NCBI GenBank assembly: GCA_948099385.1
Contig: CANUEZ040000196.1
Span: 1,409,001 to 1,473,000 of the forward strand
Source: Fasciola hepatica
Lineage: Eukaryota; Platyhelminthes; Trematoda; Plagiorchiida; Fasciolidae
Direction: 5' to 3'
Length of the DNA stretch: 64,000 nt
The notes under the pieces are model-generated. The model was not told where the DNA came from. It was given only the letters and a program-made list of their open reading frames with translations, and ran no database searches. Shown piece by piece: positions 36,051 through 49,619 of the stretch. Within the stretch, counting starts at the first letter, position 1. Every line of letters begins with the position of its first letter. Both the position numbers and the translations under genes were made by a program.

Positions 36051-39000
36051 TTGTGGTTTGGGTGTTCGACTGACATTCGTTCACCCCAACCCTTGTTTGT
36101 GTCTCCGAGCGCGTTCTGTCCATGTGCAATGCTCATGATTCCCTTAGCGGATCAAACAGCTGTACAGTGCTTCCATAATTTTCAATGGTCAGTTCAGTGT
36201 TCAAGCTGCATGGAGAATCATATTATACAAATCTAATCTGCTACTGCTCTATTGCATTGTATGAGCAATCTGTGTGGGGATTGTTCATAAGGGAATGCCT
36301 TGGTTTTACTTAGGCCATAAATAGAGAGGTGATGGAACATAGGATTGGATCGGTGTGCGAGAATTTGGTTGTTACCGTTCAAAGCGAAAGCGAAAGCCGA
36401 AGCCAATTTGGGGATTGTGCTATATCATGTATTGTATATGTTGAACAAAGCGTTCAGACCCATATCGGATAGCCTTGTGGTTTGGGTGTTCGACTGACAT
36501 TCGTTCACCCCAACCCTTGTTCGTGTCCCCGTATGGGCTCTGTCCATGTGCAATGCACATGATTCCCTTAGCGGATCAAACAGCTGTACAGTGCTTCCAT
36601 AATTTTCAATGGTCAGTTCAGTGTTCAAGCTGCATGGAGAATCATATTATACAAATCTACTCTGCTACTGCTCTATTGCATTGTATGAGCAATCTGTGTG
36701 GGGATTGTTCATAAGGGAATGCCTTGGTTTTATTTAGGCTCATAAATAGAGAAGTGATGGAACATAGGATTGGATCGGTGTGCGAGAATTTGGTTGTTAC
36801 CGTTCAAAGCGAAAGCGAAAGCCGAAGCCAATTTGGGGATTGTGCTATATCATGTAGTGTATATGTTGAACAAAGCGTTCAGACCCATATCGGATAGCTT
36901 TGTGATTTGGGTGTTCGACTGACATTCGTTCACCCCAACCCTTGTTCGTGTCTCCGAGTGGGCTCTGTCCATGTGCAGTGCTCATGATTCCCTTAGCGGA
37001 TCAAACAGCTGTACAGTGCTTCCATAATTTTCAATGGTCAGTTCCGTGGTCAAGCTGCATGGAGAATCATATTATACAAATCTACTCTGCTACTGCTCTA
37101 TTGCATTGTATGAGCAATCTGTGTGGGGATTGTTCATAAGGGAATGCCTTGGTTTTACTTAGGCCCATAAATAGAGAAGTGATGGAACATAGGATTGGAT
37201 CCGCGTGCGAGAATTTGGTTGTTACCGTTCAAAGCGAAAGCGAAAGCCGAAGCCAATTTGGGTATTGTGCTTTATCATGTAGTGTATATGTTGAACAAAG
37301 CGTTCAGACCCATATCGGATAGCCTTGTGGTTTGGGTGTTCGACTGACATTCGTTCACCCCAACCCTTGTTCGTGTCTCCGAGCGCGTTCTGTCCATGTG
37401 CAATGCTCATGATTCCCTTAGCGGATCAAACAGCTGTACAGTGCTTCCATAAATTTCAATGGTCAGTTCAGTGTTCAAGCTGCATGGAGAATCATATTAT
37501 ACAAATCTAATCTGCTACTGCTCTATTGCATTGTATGAGCGATCTGTGTGGATTGTTCATAAGGGAATGCCTTGGTTTTACTTAGGCCCATAAATAGAGA
37601 AGTGATGGAACATAGGATTGGATCGGTGTGCGAGAATTTGGTTGTTACCGTTCAAAGCGAAAGCGAAAGCCGAAGCCAATTTGGGGATTGTGCTATATCA
37701 TGTAGTGTATATGTTGAACAAAGCGTTGAGACCCATATCGGATAGCCTTGTGGTTTGGGTGTTCGACTGACATTCGTTCACCCCAACCCTTGTTCGTGTC
37801 CCCGTATGGGCTCTGTCCATGTGCAATGCTCATGATTCCCTTAGCGGATCAAACAGCTGTACAGTGCTTCCATAATTTGCAATGGTCCGTTCAGTGTTCA
37901 AGCTGCATGGAGAATCATATTATACAAATCTAATCTGCTACTGCTCTATTGCATCGTATGATCAATCTGTGTGGATTGTTCATAAGGGAATGCCTTGGTT
38001 TTACTTAGGCCCATAAATAGAGAAGTGATGGAACATAGGATTGGATCGGTGTGCGAGAATTCGGTTGTTACCGTTGAAAGCGAAAGCGAAAGCCGAAGCC
38101 AATTTGGGGATTGTGCTATATCATGTAGTGTATATGTTGAACAAAGCGTTGAGACCCATATCGGATAGCCTTGTGGTTTGGGTGTTCGACTGACATTCGT
38201 TCACCCCAACCCTTGTTCGTGTCCCCGTATGGGCTCTGTCCATGTGCAATGCTCATGATTCCCTTAGCGGATCAAACAGCTGTACAGTGCTTCCATAATT
38301 TTCAATGGTCAGTTCAGTGTTCAAGCTGCATGGAGAATCATATTATACAAATCTACTCTGCTACTGCTCTATTGCATTGTATGAGCAATCTGTGTGGGGA
38401 TTGTTCATAAGGGAATGCCTTGGTTTTATTTAGGCCCATAAATAGAGAAGTGATGGAACATAGGATTGGATCGGCGTGCGAGAATTTGGTTGTTACCGTT
38501 CAAAGCGAAAGCGAAAGCCGAAGCCAATTTGGGGATTGTGCTATATCATGTATTGTATATGTTGAACAAAGCGTTTAGACCCATATCGGATAGCCTTGTG
38601 GTTTGGGTGTTCGACTGACATTCGTTCACCCCAACCCTTGTTCGTGTCCCCGTATGGGCTCTGTCCATGTGCAATGCACATGATTCCCTTAGCGGATTAA
38701 ACAGCTGTACAGTGATTCCATAATTTTCAATGGTCAGTTCAGTGTTCAAGCTGCATGGAGAATCATATTATACAAATCTACTCTGCTACTGCTCTATTGC
38801 ATTGTATGAGCAATCTGTGTGGGGATTGTTCATAAGGGAATGCCTTGGTTTTACTTGGGCCCATAAATAGAGAGGTGATGGAACATAGGATTGGATCGGT
38901 GTGCGAGAATTTGGTAGTTACCGTTCAAAGCGAAAGCGAAAGCCGAAGCCAATTTGGGGATTGTGCTATATCATGTATTGTATATGTTGAAGAAAGCGTT

Positions 39001-42000
39001 CAGACCCATATCGGATAGACTTGTGTTTCGGGTGTTCCACTGACATTCGTTCACCCCAACCCTTGTTCGTGTCCCCGTATGGGCTCTGTCCATGTGCAGT
39101 GCTCATGATTCCCTTAGCGGATCAAACAGCTGTACAGTGCTTCCATAATTTACAATGGTCAGTTCAGTGTTCAAGCTGCATGGAAAATCATATTATACAA
39201 ATCTACTCTGCTACTGCTCTATTGCATTGTATGAGCAATCTGTGTGGGGATTGTTCATAAGGGAATGCCTTGGTTTTACTTAGGCCCATAAATAGAGAAG
39301 TGATAGAACATAGGATTGAATCGGTGTGCGAGAATTTGGTTGTTACCGTTCAAAGCGAAAGCGAAAGCCGAAGCCAATTTGGGGATTGTGCTATATCATG
39401 TAGTGTATATGTTGAACAAAGCGTTCAGACCCATATCGGATAGCCTTGTGATTTGGGTGTTCGACTGACATTCGTTCACCCCAACCCTTGTTCGTGTCCC
39501 CGTGTGGGCTCTGTCCATGTGCAATGCTCATGATTCCCTTAGTGGATCAAACAGCTGTACAGTGCTTCCATAATTTTCAATGGTCAGTTCAGTGTTCAAG
39601 CTGCATGGAGAATCATATTATACAAATCTAATCTGCTACTGCTCTATTGCATCGTATGAGCAATCTGTGTGGATTGTTCATAAGGGAATGCCTTGGTTTT
39701 ACTTAGGCCCATAAATAGAGAAGTGATGGAACATAGGATTGGATTGGTGTGCGAGAATTTGGTTGTTACCGTTCAAAGCGAAAGCGAAAGCCGAAGCCAA
39801 TTTGGGGATTGTGCTATATCATGTAGTGTATATGTTGAACAAAGCGTTCAGACCCATATGGGATAGCCTTGTGATATGGGTGTTCGACTGGCATTCGTTC
39901 ACCCCAACCCTTGTTCTTGTCTCCGGGTGGGCTCTGTCCATGTGCAATGCTCATGATTCCCTTAGCGGATCAAACAGCTGTACAGTGCTTCCATAATTTT
40001 CAATGGTCAGTTCAGTGTTCAAGCTGCATGGAGAATCATATTATACAAATCTACTCTGCTACTGCTCTATTGCATTGTATGAGCAATCTGTGTGGGGATT
40101 GTTCATAAGGGAATGCCTTGGTTTTACTTGGGCCCATAAATAGAGAAGTGATGGAACATAGGATTGGATCGGTGTGCGAGAATTTGGTTGTTACCGTTCA
40201 AAGCGAAAGCGAAAGCCGAAGCCAATTTGGGGATTGTGCTATATCATGTAGTGTATATGTTGAACAAAGCGTTCAGACCCATATCGGATAGCCTTGTGGT
40301 TTGGGTGTTCGACTGACATTCGTTCACCCCAACCGTTGTTCGTGTCTCCGAGTGGGCTCTGTCCATGTGCAATGCTCATGATTCCCTTAGCGGATCAAAC
40401 AGCTGTACAGTGCTTCCATAATTTCCAATGGTCAGTTCCGTGGTCAAGCTGCATGGAGAATCATATTATACAAATCTACTCTGCTACTGCTCTATTGCAT
40501 CGTATGAGCAATCTTTGTGGATTGTTCATAAGGGAATGCCTTGGTTTTACTTAGGCCCATAAATAGAGAAGTGATGGAACATAGGATTGGATCGGTGTGC
40601 GAGAATTTGGTTGTTACCGTTGAAAGCGAAAGCGAAAGCCGAAGCCAATTTGGGGATTGTGCTATATCATGTATTGTATATGTTGAACAAAGCGTTCAGA
40701 CCCATATCGGATAGCCTTGTGGTTTGGGTGTTCGACTGACATTCGTTCACCCCAACCCTTGTTCGTGTCTCCGAGTGGGCTCTGTCCATGTGAAATGCTC
40801 ATGATTCCCTTAGCGGATCAAACAGCTGTACAGTGCTTCCATAATTTTCAATGGTCAGTTCAGTGTTCAAGCTGCATGGAGAATCATATTATCCAAATCT
40901 AATCTGCTACTGCTCTATTGCATTGTATGAGCAATCTGTGTGGGGATTGTTCATAAGGGAATGCCTTGGTTTTACTTGGGCCCATAAATAGAGAAGTGAT
41001 GGAACATAGGATTGGATCGGTGTGCGAGAATTTGGTTGTTACCGTTCAAAGCGAAAGCGAAAGCCGAAGCCAATTTGGGGATTGTGCTATATCATGTAGT
41101 GTATATGTTGAACAAAGCGTTCAGACCCATATGGGATAGCCTTGTGGTTTGGGTGTTCGACTGACATTCGTTCACCCCAACCCTTGTTCGTGTCCCCGTA
41201 TGGGCTCTGTCCATGTGCAATGCTCATGATTCCCTTAGCGGATCAAACAGCTGTACAGTGCTTCCATAATTTTCAATGGTCAGTTCAGTGTTCAAGCTGC
41301 ATGGAGAATCATATTATACAAATCTAATCTGCTACTGCTCTATTGCATTGTATGAGCAATCTGTGTGGATTGTTCATAAGGGAATGCCTTGGTTTTACTT
41401 AGGCCCATAAATAGAGAAGTGATGGAACATAGGATTGGATCGGTGTGCGAGAATTTGGTTGTTACCGTTCAAAGCGAAAGCGAAAGCCGAAGCCAATTTG
41501 GGGATTGTGCTATATCATGTATTGTATATGTTGAACAAAGCGTTCAGACCCATATTGGATAGCCTTGTGGTTTGGGTGTTCGACTGACATTCGTTCACCC
41601 CAACCCTTGTTCGTGTCTCCGAGTGGGCTCTGTCCATGTGAAATGCTCATGATTCCCTTAGCGGATCAAACAGCTGTACAGTGCTTCCATAATTTTCAAT
41701 GGTCAGTTCAGTGTTCAAGCTGCATGGGGAATCATATTATACAAATCTACTCTGCTACTGCTCTATTGCATTGTATGAGCAATCTGTGTGGGGATTGTTC
41801 ATAAGGGAATGCCTTGGTTTTATTTAGGCCCATAAATAGAGAAGTGATGGAACATAGGATTGGATCGGTGTGCGAGAATTTGGTTGTTACCGTTCAAAGC
41901 GAAAGCGAAAGCCGAAGCCAATTTGGGGATTGTGCTATATCATGTATTGTATATGTTGAACAAAGCGTTCAGACCGATATCGGATAGCTTTGTGATTTGG

Positions 42001-45000
42001 GTGTTCGACTGACATTCGTTCACCCCAACCCTTGTTCGTGTCTCCGAGTGGGCTCTGTCCATGTGCAGTGCTCATGATTCCCTTAGCGGATCAAACAGCT
42101 GTACAGTGCTTCCATAATTTTCAATGGTCAGTTCAGTGTTCAAGCTGCATGGAGAATCATATTATACAAATCTACTCTGCTACTGCTCTATTGCATTGTA
42201 TGAGCAATCTGTGTGGATTGTTCATAAGGGAATGCCTTGGTTTTACTTGGGCCTAAAATAGAGAAGTGATGGAACATAGGATTGGATCGGTGTGCGAGAA
42301 TTTGGTTGTTACCGTTCAAAGCGAAAACGAAAGCCGAAGCCAATTTGGGGATTGTGCTATATCATGTATTGTATATGTTGAACAAAGCGTTTAGACCCAT
42401 ATCGGATAGCCTTGTGGTTTGGGTGTTCGACTGACATTCGTTCACCCCAACCCTTGTTCTTGTCTGCGGGTGGGTTCTGTCCATGTGCAATGCTCATGAT
42501 TCCCTTAGCGGATCAAACAGCTGTACAGTGCTTCCATAATTTTCAATGGTCAGTTCAGTGTTCAAGCTGCATGGAGAATCATATTATACAAATCTACTCT
42601 GCTACTGCTCTATTGCATTGTATGAGCAATCTGTGTGGATTGTTCATAAGGGAATGCCTTGGTTTTATTAAGGCCCATAAATAGAGAAGTGATGGAACAT
42701 AGGATTGGATCGGTGTGCGAGAATTTGGTAGTTACCGTTCAAAGCGAAAGCGAAAGCCGAAGCCAATTTGGGGATTGTGCTATATCATGTATTGTATATG
42801 TTGAACAAAGCGTTTAGACCCATATGGGATAGCCTTGTGATTTGGGTGTTCGACTGACATTCGTTCACCCCAACCCTTGTTCGTGTCCCCGTATGGGCTC
42901 TGTCCATGTGCAATGCACATGATTCCCTTAGCGGATTAAACAGCTGTACAGTGATTCCATAATTTTCAATGGTCAGTTCAGTGTTCAAGCTGCATGGAGA
43001 ATCATATTATACAAATCTACTCTGCTACTGCTCTATTGCATTGTATGAGCAATCTGTGTGGGGATTGTTCATAAGGGAATGCCTTGGTTTTACTTGGGCC
43101 CATAAATAGAGAAGTGATGGAACATAGGATTGGATCGGTGTGCGAGAATTTGGTTGTTACCGTTCAAAGCGAAAGCGAAAGCCGAAGCCAATTTGGGGAT
43201 TGTGCTATATCATGTAGTGTATATGTTGAACAAAGCGTTCAGACCCATATCGGATAGCCTTGTGTTTCGGGTGTTCCACTGACATTCGTTCACCCCAACC
43301 CTTGTTCGTGTCCCCGTATGGGCTCTGTCCATGTGCAGTGCTCATGATTCCCTTAGCGGATCAAACAGCTGTACAGTGCTTCCATAATTTACAATGGTCA
43401 GTTCAGTGTTCAAGCTGCATGGAGAATCATATTATACAAATCTAATCTGCTACTGCTCTATTGCATCGTATGAGCAATCTGTGTGGATTGTTCATAGGGG
43501 AATGCCTTGGTTTTACTTAGGCTCATAAATAGAGAGGTTATGGAACATAGGATTGGATCGGTGTGCGAGAATTTGGTTGTTACCGTTCAAAGCGAAAGCG
43601 AAAGCCGAAGCCAATTTGGGGATTGTGCTATATCATGTATTGTATATGTTGAACAAAGCGTTCAGACCCATATGGGATAGCCTTGTGATTTCGGTGTTCG
43701 ACTGACATTCGTTCACCCCAACCCTTGTTCGTGTCTCCGAGTGGGCTCTGTCCATGTGCAGTGCTCATGATTCCCTTAGCGGATCAAACAGCTGTACAGT
43801 GCTTCCATAATTTTCAATGGTCAGTTCAGTGTTCAAGCTGCATGGAGAATCATATTATACAAATCTACTCTGCTACTGCTCTATTGCATTGTATGAGCAA
43901 TCTGTGTGGATTGTTCATAAGGGAATGCCTTGGTTTTCCTTGGGCCTAAAATAGAGAAGTGATGGAACATAGGATTGGATCGGTGTGCGAGAATTTGGTT
44001 GTTACCGTTCAAAGCGAAAGCGAAAGCCGAAGCCAATTTGGGGATTGTGCTATATCATGTATTGTATATGTTGAACAAAGCCTTTAGACCCATATCGGAT
44101 AGCCTTGTGGTTTGGGTGTTCGACTGACATTCGTTCACCCCAACCCTTGTTCGTGTCCCCGTATGGGCTCTGTCCATGTGCAATGCTCATGATTCCCTTA
44201 GCGGATCAAACAGCTGTACAGTGCTTCCATAATTTTCAATGGTCAGTTCAGTGTTCAAGCTGCATGGAGAATCATATTATACAAATCTACTCTGCTACTG
44301 CTCTATTGCATTGTATGAGCAATCTGTGTGGGGATTGTTCATAAGGGAATGCCTTGGTTTTATTTAGGCCCATAAATAGAGAAGTGATGGAACATAGGAT
44401 TGGATCGGTGTGCGAGAATTTGGTTGTTACCGTTCAAAGCGAAAGCGAAAGCCGAAGCCAATTTGGGGATTGTGCTATATCATGTATTGTATATGTTGAA
44501 CAAAGCGTTTAGACCCATATGGGATAGCCTTGTGATTTGGGTGTTCGACTGACATTCGTTCACCCCAACCCTCGTTCGTGTCCCCGTATGGGCTCTGTCC
44601 ATGTGCAATGCACATGATTCCCTTAGCGGATTAAACAGCTGTACAGTGATTCCATAATTTTCAATGGTCAGTTCAGTGTTCAAGCTGCATGGAGAATCAT
44701 ATTATACAAATCTACTCTGCTACTGCTCTATTGCATTGTATGAGCAATCTGTGTGGGGATTGTTCATAAGGGAATGCCTTGGTTTTACTTGGGCCCATAA
44801 ATAGAGAAGTGATGGAACATAAGATTGGATCGGTGTGCGAGAATTTGGTTGTTACCGTTGAAAGCGAAAGCGAAAGCCGAAGCCAATTTGGGGATTGTGC
44901 TATATCATGTAGTGTATATGTTGAACAAAGCGTTCAGACCCATATCGGATAGCCTTGTGTTTCGGGTGTTCCACTGACATTCGTTCACCCCAACCCTTGT

Positions 45001-47076
45001 TCGTGTCCCCGTATGGGCTCTGTCCATGTGCAGTGCTCATGATTCCCTTAGCGGATCAAACAGCTGTACAGTGCTTCCATAATTTTCAATGGTCAGTTCA
45101 GTGTTCAAGCTGCATGGAGAATCATATTATACAAATCTAATCTGCTACTGCTCTATTGCATTGTATGAGCAATCTGTGTGGATTGTTCATAAGGGAATGC
45201 CTTGGTTTTCCTTGGGCCTAAAATAGAGAAGTGATGGAACATAGGATTGGATCGGTGTGCGAGAATTTGGTTGTTACCGTTCAAAGCGAAAGCGAAAGCC
45301 GAAGCCAATTTGGGGATTGTGCTATATCATGTATTGTATATGTTGAACAAAGCCTTTAGACCCATATCGGATAGCCTTGTGGTTTGGGTGTTCGACTGAC
45401 ATTCGTTCACCCCAACCCTTGTTCGTGTCCCCGTATGGGCTCTGTCCATGTGCAATGCTCATGATTCCCTTAGCGGATCAAACAGCTGTACAGTGCTTCC
45501 ATAATTTTCAATGGTCAGTTCAGTGTTCAAGCTGCATGGAGAATCATATTATACAAATCTACTCTGCTACTGCTCTATTGCATTGTATGAGCAATCTGTG
45601 TGGGGATTGTTCATAAGGGAATGCCTTGGTTTTATTTAGGCCCATAAATAGAGAAGTGATGGAACATAGGATTGGATCGGTGTGCGAGAATTTGGTTGTT
45701 ACCGTTGAAAGCGAAAGCGAAAGCCGAAGCCAATTTGGGGATTGTGCTATATCATGTATTGTATATGTTGAACAAAGCGTTTAGACCCATATGGGATAGC
45801 CTTGTGATTTGGGTGTTCGACTGACATTCGTTCACCCCAACCCTCGTTCGTGTCCCCGTATGGGCTCTGTCCATGTGCAATGCACATGATTCCCTTAGCG
45901 GATTAAACAGCTGTACAGTGATTCCATAATTTTCAATGGTCAGTTCAGTGTTCAAGCTGCATGGAGAATCATATTATACAAATCTACTCTGCTACTGCTC
46001 TATTGCATGGTATGAGCAATCTGTGTGGGGATTGTTCATAAGGGAATGCCTTGGTTTTACTTGGGCCCATAAATAGAGAAGTGATGGAACATAAGATTGG
46101 ATCGGTGTGCGAGAATTTGGTTGTTACCGTTCAAAGCGAAAGCGAAAGCCGAAGCCAATTTGGGGATTGTGCTATATCATGTAGTGTATATGTTGAACAA
46201 AGCGTTCAGACCCATATCGGATAGCCTTGTGTTTCGGGTGTTCCACTGACATTCGTTCACCCCAACCCTTGTTCGTGTCCCCGTATGGGCTCTGTCCATG
46301 TGCAGTGCTCATGATTCCCTTAGCGGATCAAACAGCTGTACAGTGCTTCCATAATTTTCAATGGTCAGTTCAGTGTTCAAGCTGCATGGAGAATCATATT
46401 ATACAAATCTACTCTGCTACTGCTCTATTGCATTGTATGAGCAATCTGTGTGTGGATTGTTCATAAGGGAATGCCTTGGTTTTACTTAGGCCCATAAATA
46501 GAGAGGTGATGGAACATAGGATTGGATCGGTGTGCGAGAATTTGGTTGTTACCGTTCAAAGCGAAAGCGAAAGCCGAAGCCAATTTGGGGATTGTGCTAT
46601 ATCATGTAGTGTATATGTTGAACAAAGCGTTCAGACCCATATCGGATAGCCTTGTGATTTGGGTGTTCGACTGACATTCGTTCACCCCAACCCTTGTTCG
46701 TGTCCCCGTATGGGCTCTGTCCATGTGCAATGCTCATGATTTCCTTAGCGGATCAAACAGCTGTACAGTGCTTCCATAAATTTCAATGGTCAGTTCAGTG
46801 TTCAAGCTGCATGGAGAATCATATTATACAAATCTAATCTGCTACTGCTCTATTGCATTGTATGAGCAATCTGTGTGGGGATTATTCATAAGGGAATGCC
46901 TTGGTTTTACTTAGGCCCATAAATAGAGAAGTGATGGAACATAGGATTGGATTGGTGTGCGAGAATTTGGTTGTTACCGTTCAAAGCGAATGCGAAAGCC
47001 GAAGCCAATTTGGGGATTGTGGTATATCATGTATTGTATATGTTGAACAAATCTTTGAGACCCATATCGGATAGCC
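36051..47076. repeat. Monomer block VI: 3-monomer pattern with nonsense and indel markers
   Basis: Units start at 36051, 36475, 36900, 37325, 37748, 38171, 38596, 39021, 39446, 39869, 40294, 40717, 41142, 41565, 41990, 42412, 42835, 43260, 43683, 44105, 44530, 44955, 45377, 45802, 46227 and 46652. A triplet recurs at 38171-39445, 42412-43682, 44105-45376 and 45377-46651. Its second unit has GCACATGATTCCC, GGATTAAACAG and GTGATTCC; its third has GTGTTTCGGGTGTTCCAC and GTGCAGTGCTC. The GCACATG change opens short reverse-strand frames that are not genes. One-base losses give GGCCTAAAATAG at 41990, 43683 and 44955, and AGGCCATAAATAG at 36051. Confidence 0.85.
43931..46474. repeat. 3-monomer block in tandem, 1272-bp offset
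   Basis: From TGGTTTTCCTTGGGCCTAAA at 43931 the sequence repeats from 45203. Shared variants include AAAGCCTTTAGACC, CCCTCGTTCG, GGATTAAACAG and CATAAGATTGG. The rare combination of a 1-bp deletion with TTTCC occurs at both boundaries, so the crossover register lies near the end of the unit. The second copy diverges at its far end (GTGTGTGGATT and ACTTAGGCCC at 46440-46490). Confidence 0.85.
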
Positions 47077-49619
47077 TTGTGGTTTGGGTGTTCGACTGGC
47101 ATTCGTTCACCCCAACCCTTGTTCTTGTCTCCGGGTGGGCTCTGTCCATGTGCAATGCTCATGATTCCCTTAGCGGATCAAACAGCTGTACAGTGCTTCC
47201 ATAATTTTCAATGGTCAGTTCAGTGTTCAAGCTGCATGGAGAATCACATTATACAAATCTACTCTGCTACTGCTCTATTGCATCGTATGAGCAATCTGTG
47301 TGGTTTGTTCATAAGGGAATGCCTTGGTTTTACTTGGGCCCATAAATAGAGAAGTGATGGAACATAGGATTGGATCGGTGTGCGAGAATTTGGTTGTTAC
47401 CGTTCAAAGCGAAAGCGAAAGCCGAAGCCAATTTGGGGATTGTGCTATATCATGTAGTGTATATGTTGAACAAAGCGTTCAGACCCATATGGGATAGCCT
47501 TGTGGTTTGGGTGTTCGACTGACATTCGTTCACCCCAACCCTTGTTCTTGTCTGCGGGTGGGTTCTGTCCATGTGCAATGCTCATGATTCCCTTAGCGGA
47601 TCAAACAGCTGTACAGTGCTTCCATAATTTGCAATGGTCAGTTCAGTGTTCAAGCTGCATGGAGAATCATATTATACAAATCTACTCTGCTACTGCTCTA
47701 TTGCATTGTATGAGCAATCTGTGTGGATTGTTCATAAGGGAATGCCTTGGTTTTACTTAGGCCCATAAATAGAGAGGTGATGGAACATAGGATTGGATCG
47801 GTGTGCGAGAATTTGGTTGTTACCGTTGAAAGCGAAAGCGAAAGCCGAAGCCAATTTGGGGATTGTGCTATATCATGTAGTGTATATGTTGAACAAAGCG
47901 TTCAGACCCATATCGGATAGCCTTGTGATTTGGGTGTTCGACTGACATTCGTTCACCCCAACCCTTGTTCGTGTCTCCGAGTGGGCTCTGTCCATGTGCA
48001 ATGCTCATGATTCCCTTAGTGGATCAAACAGCTGTACAGTGCTTCCATAATTTTCAATGGTCAGTTCAGTGTTCAAGCTGCATGGAGAATCATATTATAC
48101 AAATCTACTCTGCTACTGCTCTATTGCATTGTATGAGCAATCTGTGTGGATTGTTCATAGGGGAATGCCTTGGTTTTACTTGGGCCCATAAATATTTAAG
48201 TGATGGAATATAGGATTGGATCGGTGTGCGAGAATTTGGTTGTTACCGTTGAAAGCGAAAGCGAAAGCCGAAGCCGATTTGGTGATTGTGCTATATCATG
48301 TAGTGTATATGTTGAACAAAGCTTGAGACCCATATCGGATAGCCTTGTGATATGGGTGTTCGACTGACATTCGTTCACCCCAACCCTTGTTCTTGTCTGC
48401 GGGTGGGCTCTGTCCATGTGCAATGCTCATGATTCCCTTAGCGGATCAAACAGCTGTACAGTGCTTCCATAATTTTCAATGGTCAGTTCAGTGTTCAAGC
48501 TGCATGGAGAATCATATTATACAAATCTACTCTGCTACTGCTCTATTGCATTGTATGAGCAATCTGTGTGGGGATTGTTCATAAGGGAATGACTTGGTTT
48601 TACTTGGGCCCATAAATAGAGAAGTGATGGAACATAGGATTGGATCGGTGTGCGAGAATTTGGTTGTTACCGTTCAAAGCGAAAGCGAAAGCCGAATCCG
48701 ATTTGGGGATTGTGCTATATCATGTAGTGTATATGTTGAACAAAGCGTTCAGACCGATATCGGATAGCCTTGTGTTTCGGGTGTTCGACTGACATTCGTT
48801 CACCCCAACCCTTGTTCGTGTCCCCGTATGGGCTCTGTCCATGTGCAGTGCTCATGATTCCCTTAGCGGATCAAACAGCTGTACAGTGCTTCCATAATTT
48901 TCAATGGTCAGTTCAGTGTTCAAGCTGCATGGAGAATCATATTATACAAATCTACTCTGCTACTGCTCTATTGCATTGTATGAGCAATCTGTGTGGGGAT
49001 TGTTCATAGGGGAATGCCTTGGTTTTACTTGGGCCCATAAATAGAGAAGTGATGGAATATAGGATTGGATCGGTGTGCGAGAATTTGGTTGTTACCGTTG
49101 AAAGCGAAAGCGAAAGCCGAAGCCAATTTGGGGATTGTGCTATATCATGTAGTGTATATGTTGAACAAAGCGATGAGACCCATATCGGATAGCCTTGTGT
49201 TTCGGGTGTTCGACTGACATTCGTTCACCCCAACCCTTGTTCGTGTCCCCGTATGGGCTCTGTCCATGTGCAATGCTCATGATTCCCTTAGCGGATCAAA
49301 CAGCTGTACAGTGCTTCCATAATTTTCAATGGTCAGTTCAGTGTTCAAGCTGCATGGAGAATCATATTATACAAATCTACTCTGCTACTGCTCTATTGCA
49401 TTGTTTGAGCAATCTGTGTGGGGATTGTTCATAAGGGAATGCCTTGGTTTTACTTAGGCCCATAAATAGAGAGGTGATGGAACATAGGATTGGATCGGTG
49501 TGCGAGAATTTGGTTGTTACCGTTGAAAGCGAAAGCGAAAGCCGAAGCCAATTTGGGGATTGTGGTATATCATGTATTGTATATGTTGAACAAATCTTTG
49601 AGACCCATATCGGATAGCC
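47077..49619. repeat. 6-monomer higher-order repeat, copy A (2543 bp)
   Basis: Units at 47077, 47500, 47923, 48345, 48770 and 49195. Private markers in order: CGACTGGCATTCG and GAATCACATTATAC; TTCTTGTCTGCGGGTGGGTT; TTAGTGGATC and AAATATTTAAGTG; CGATTTGGTGATTG with a 1-bp loss in AAAGCTTGAGACC; GGGAATGACTTGG and GAATCCGATTTGG; CAAAGCGATGAGACC. All recur in copy B in the same order. Confidence 0.92.
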
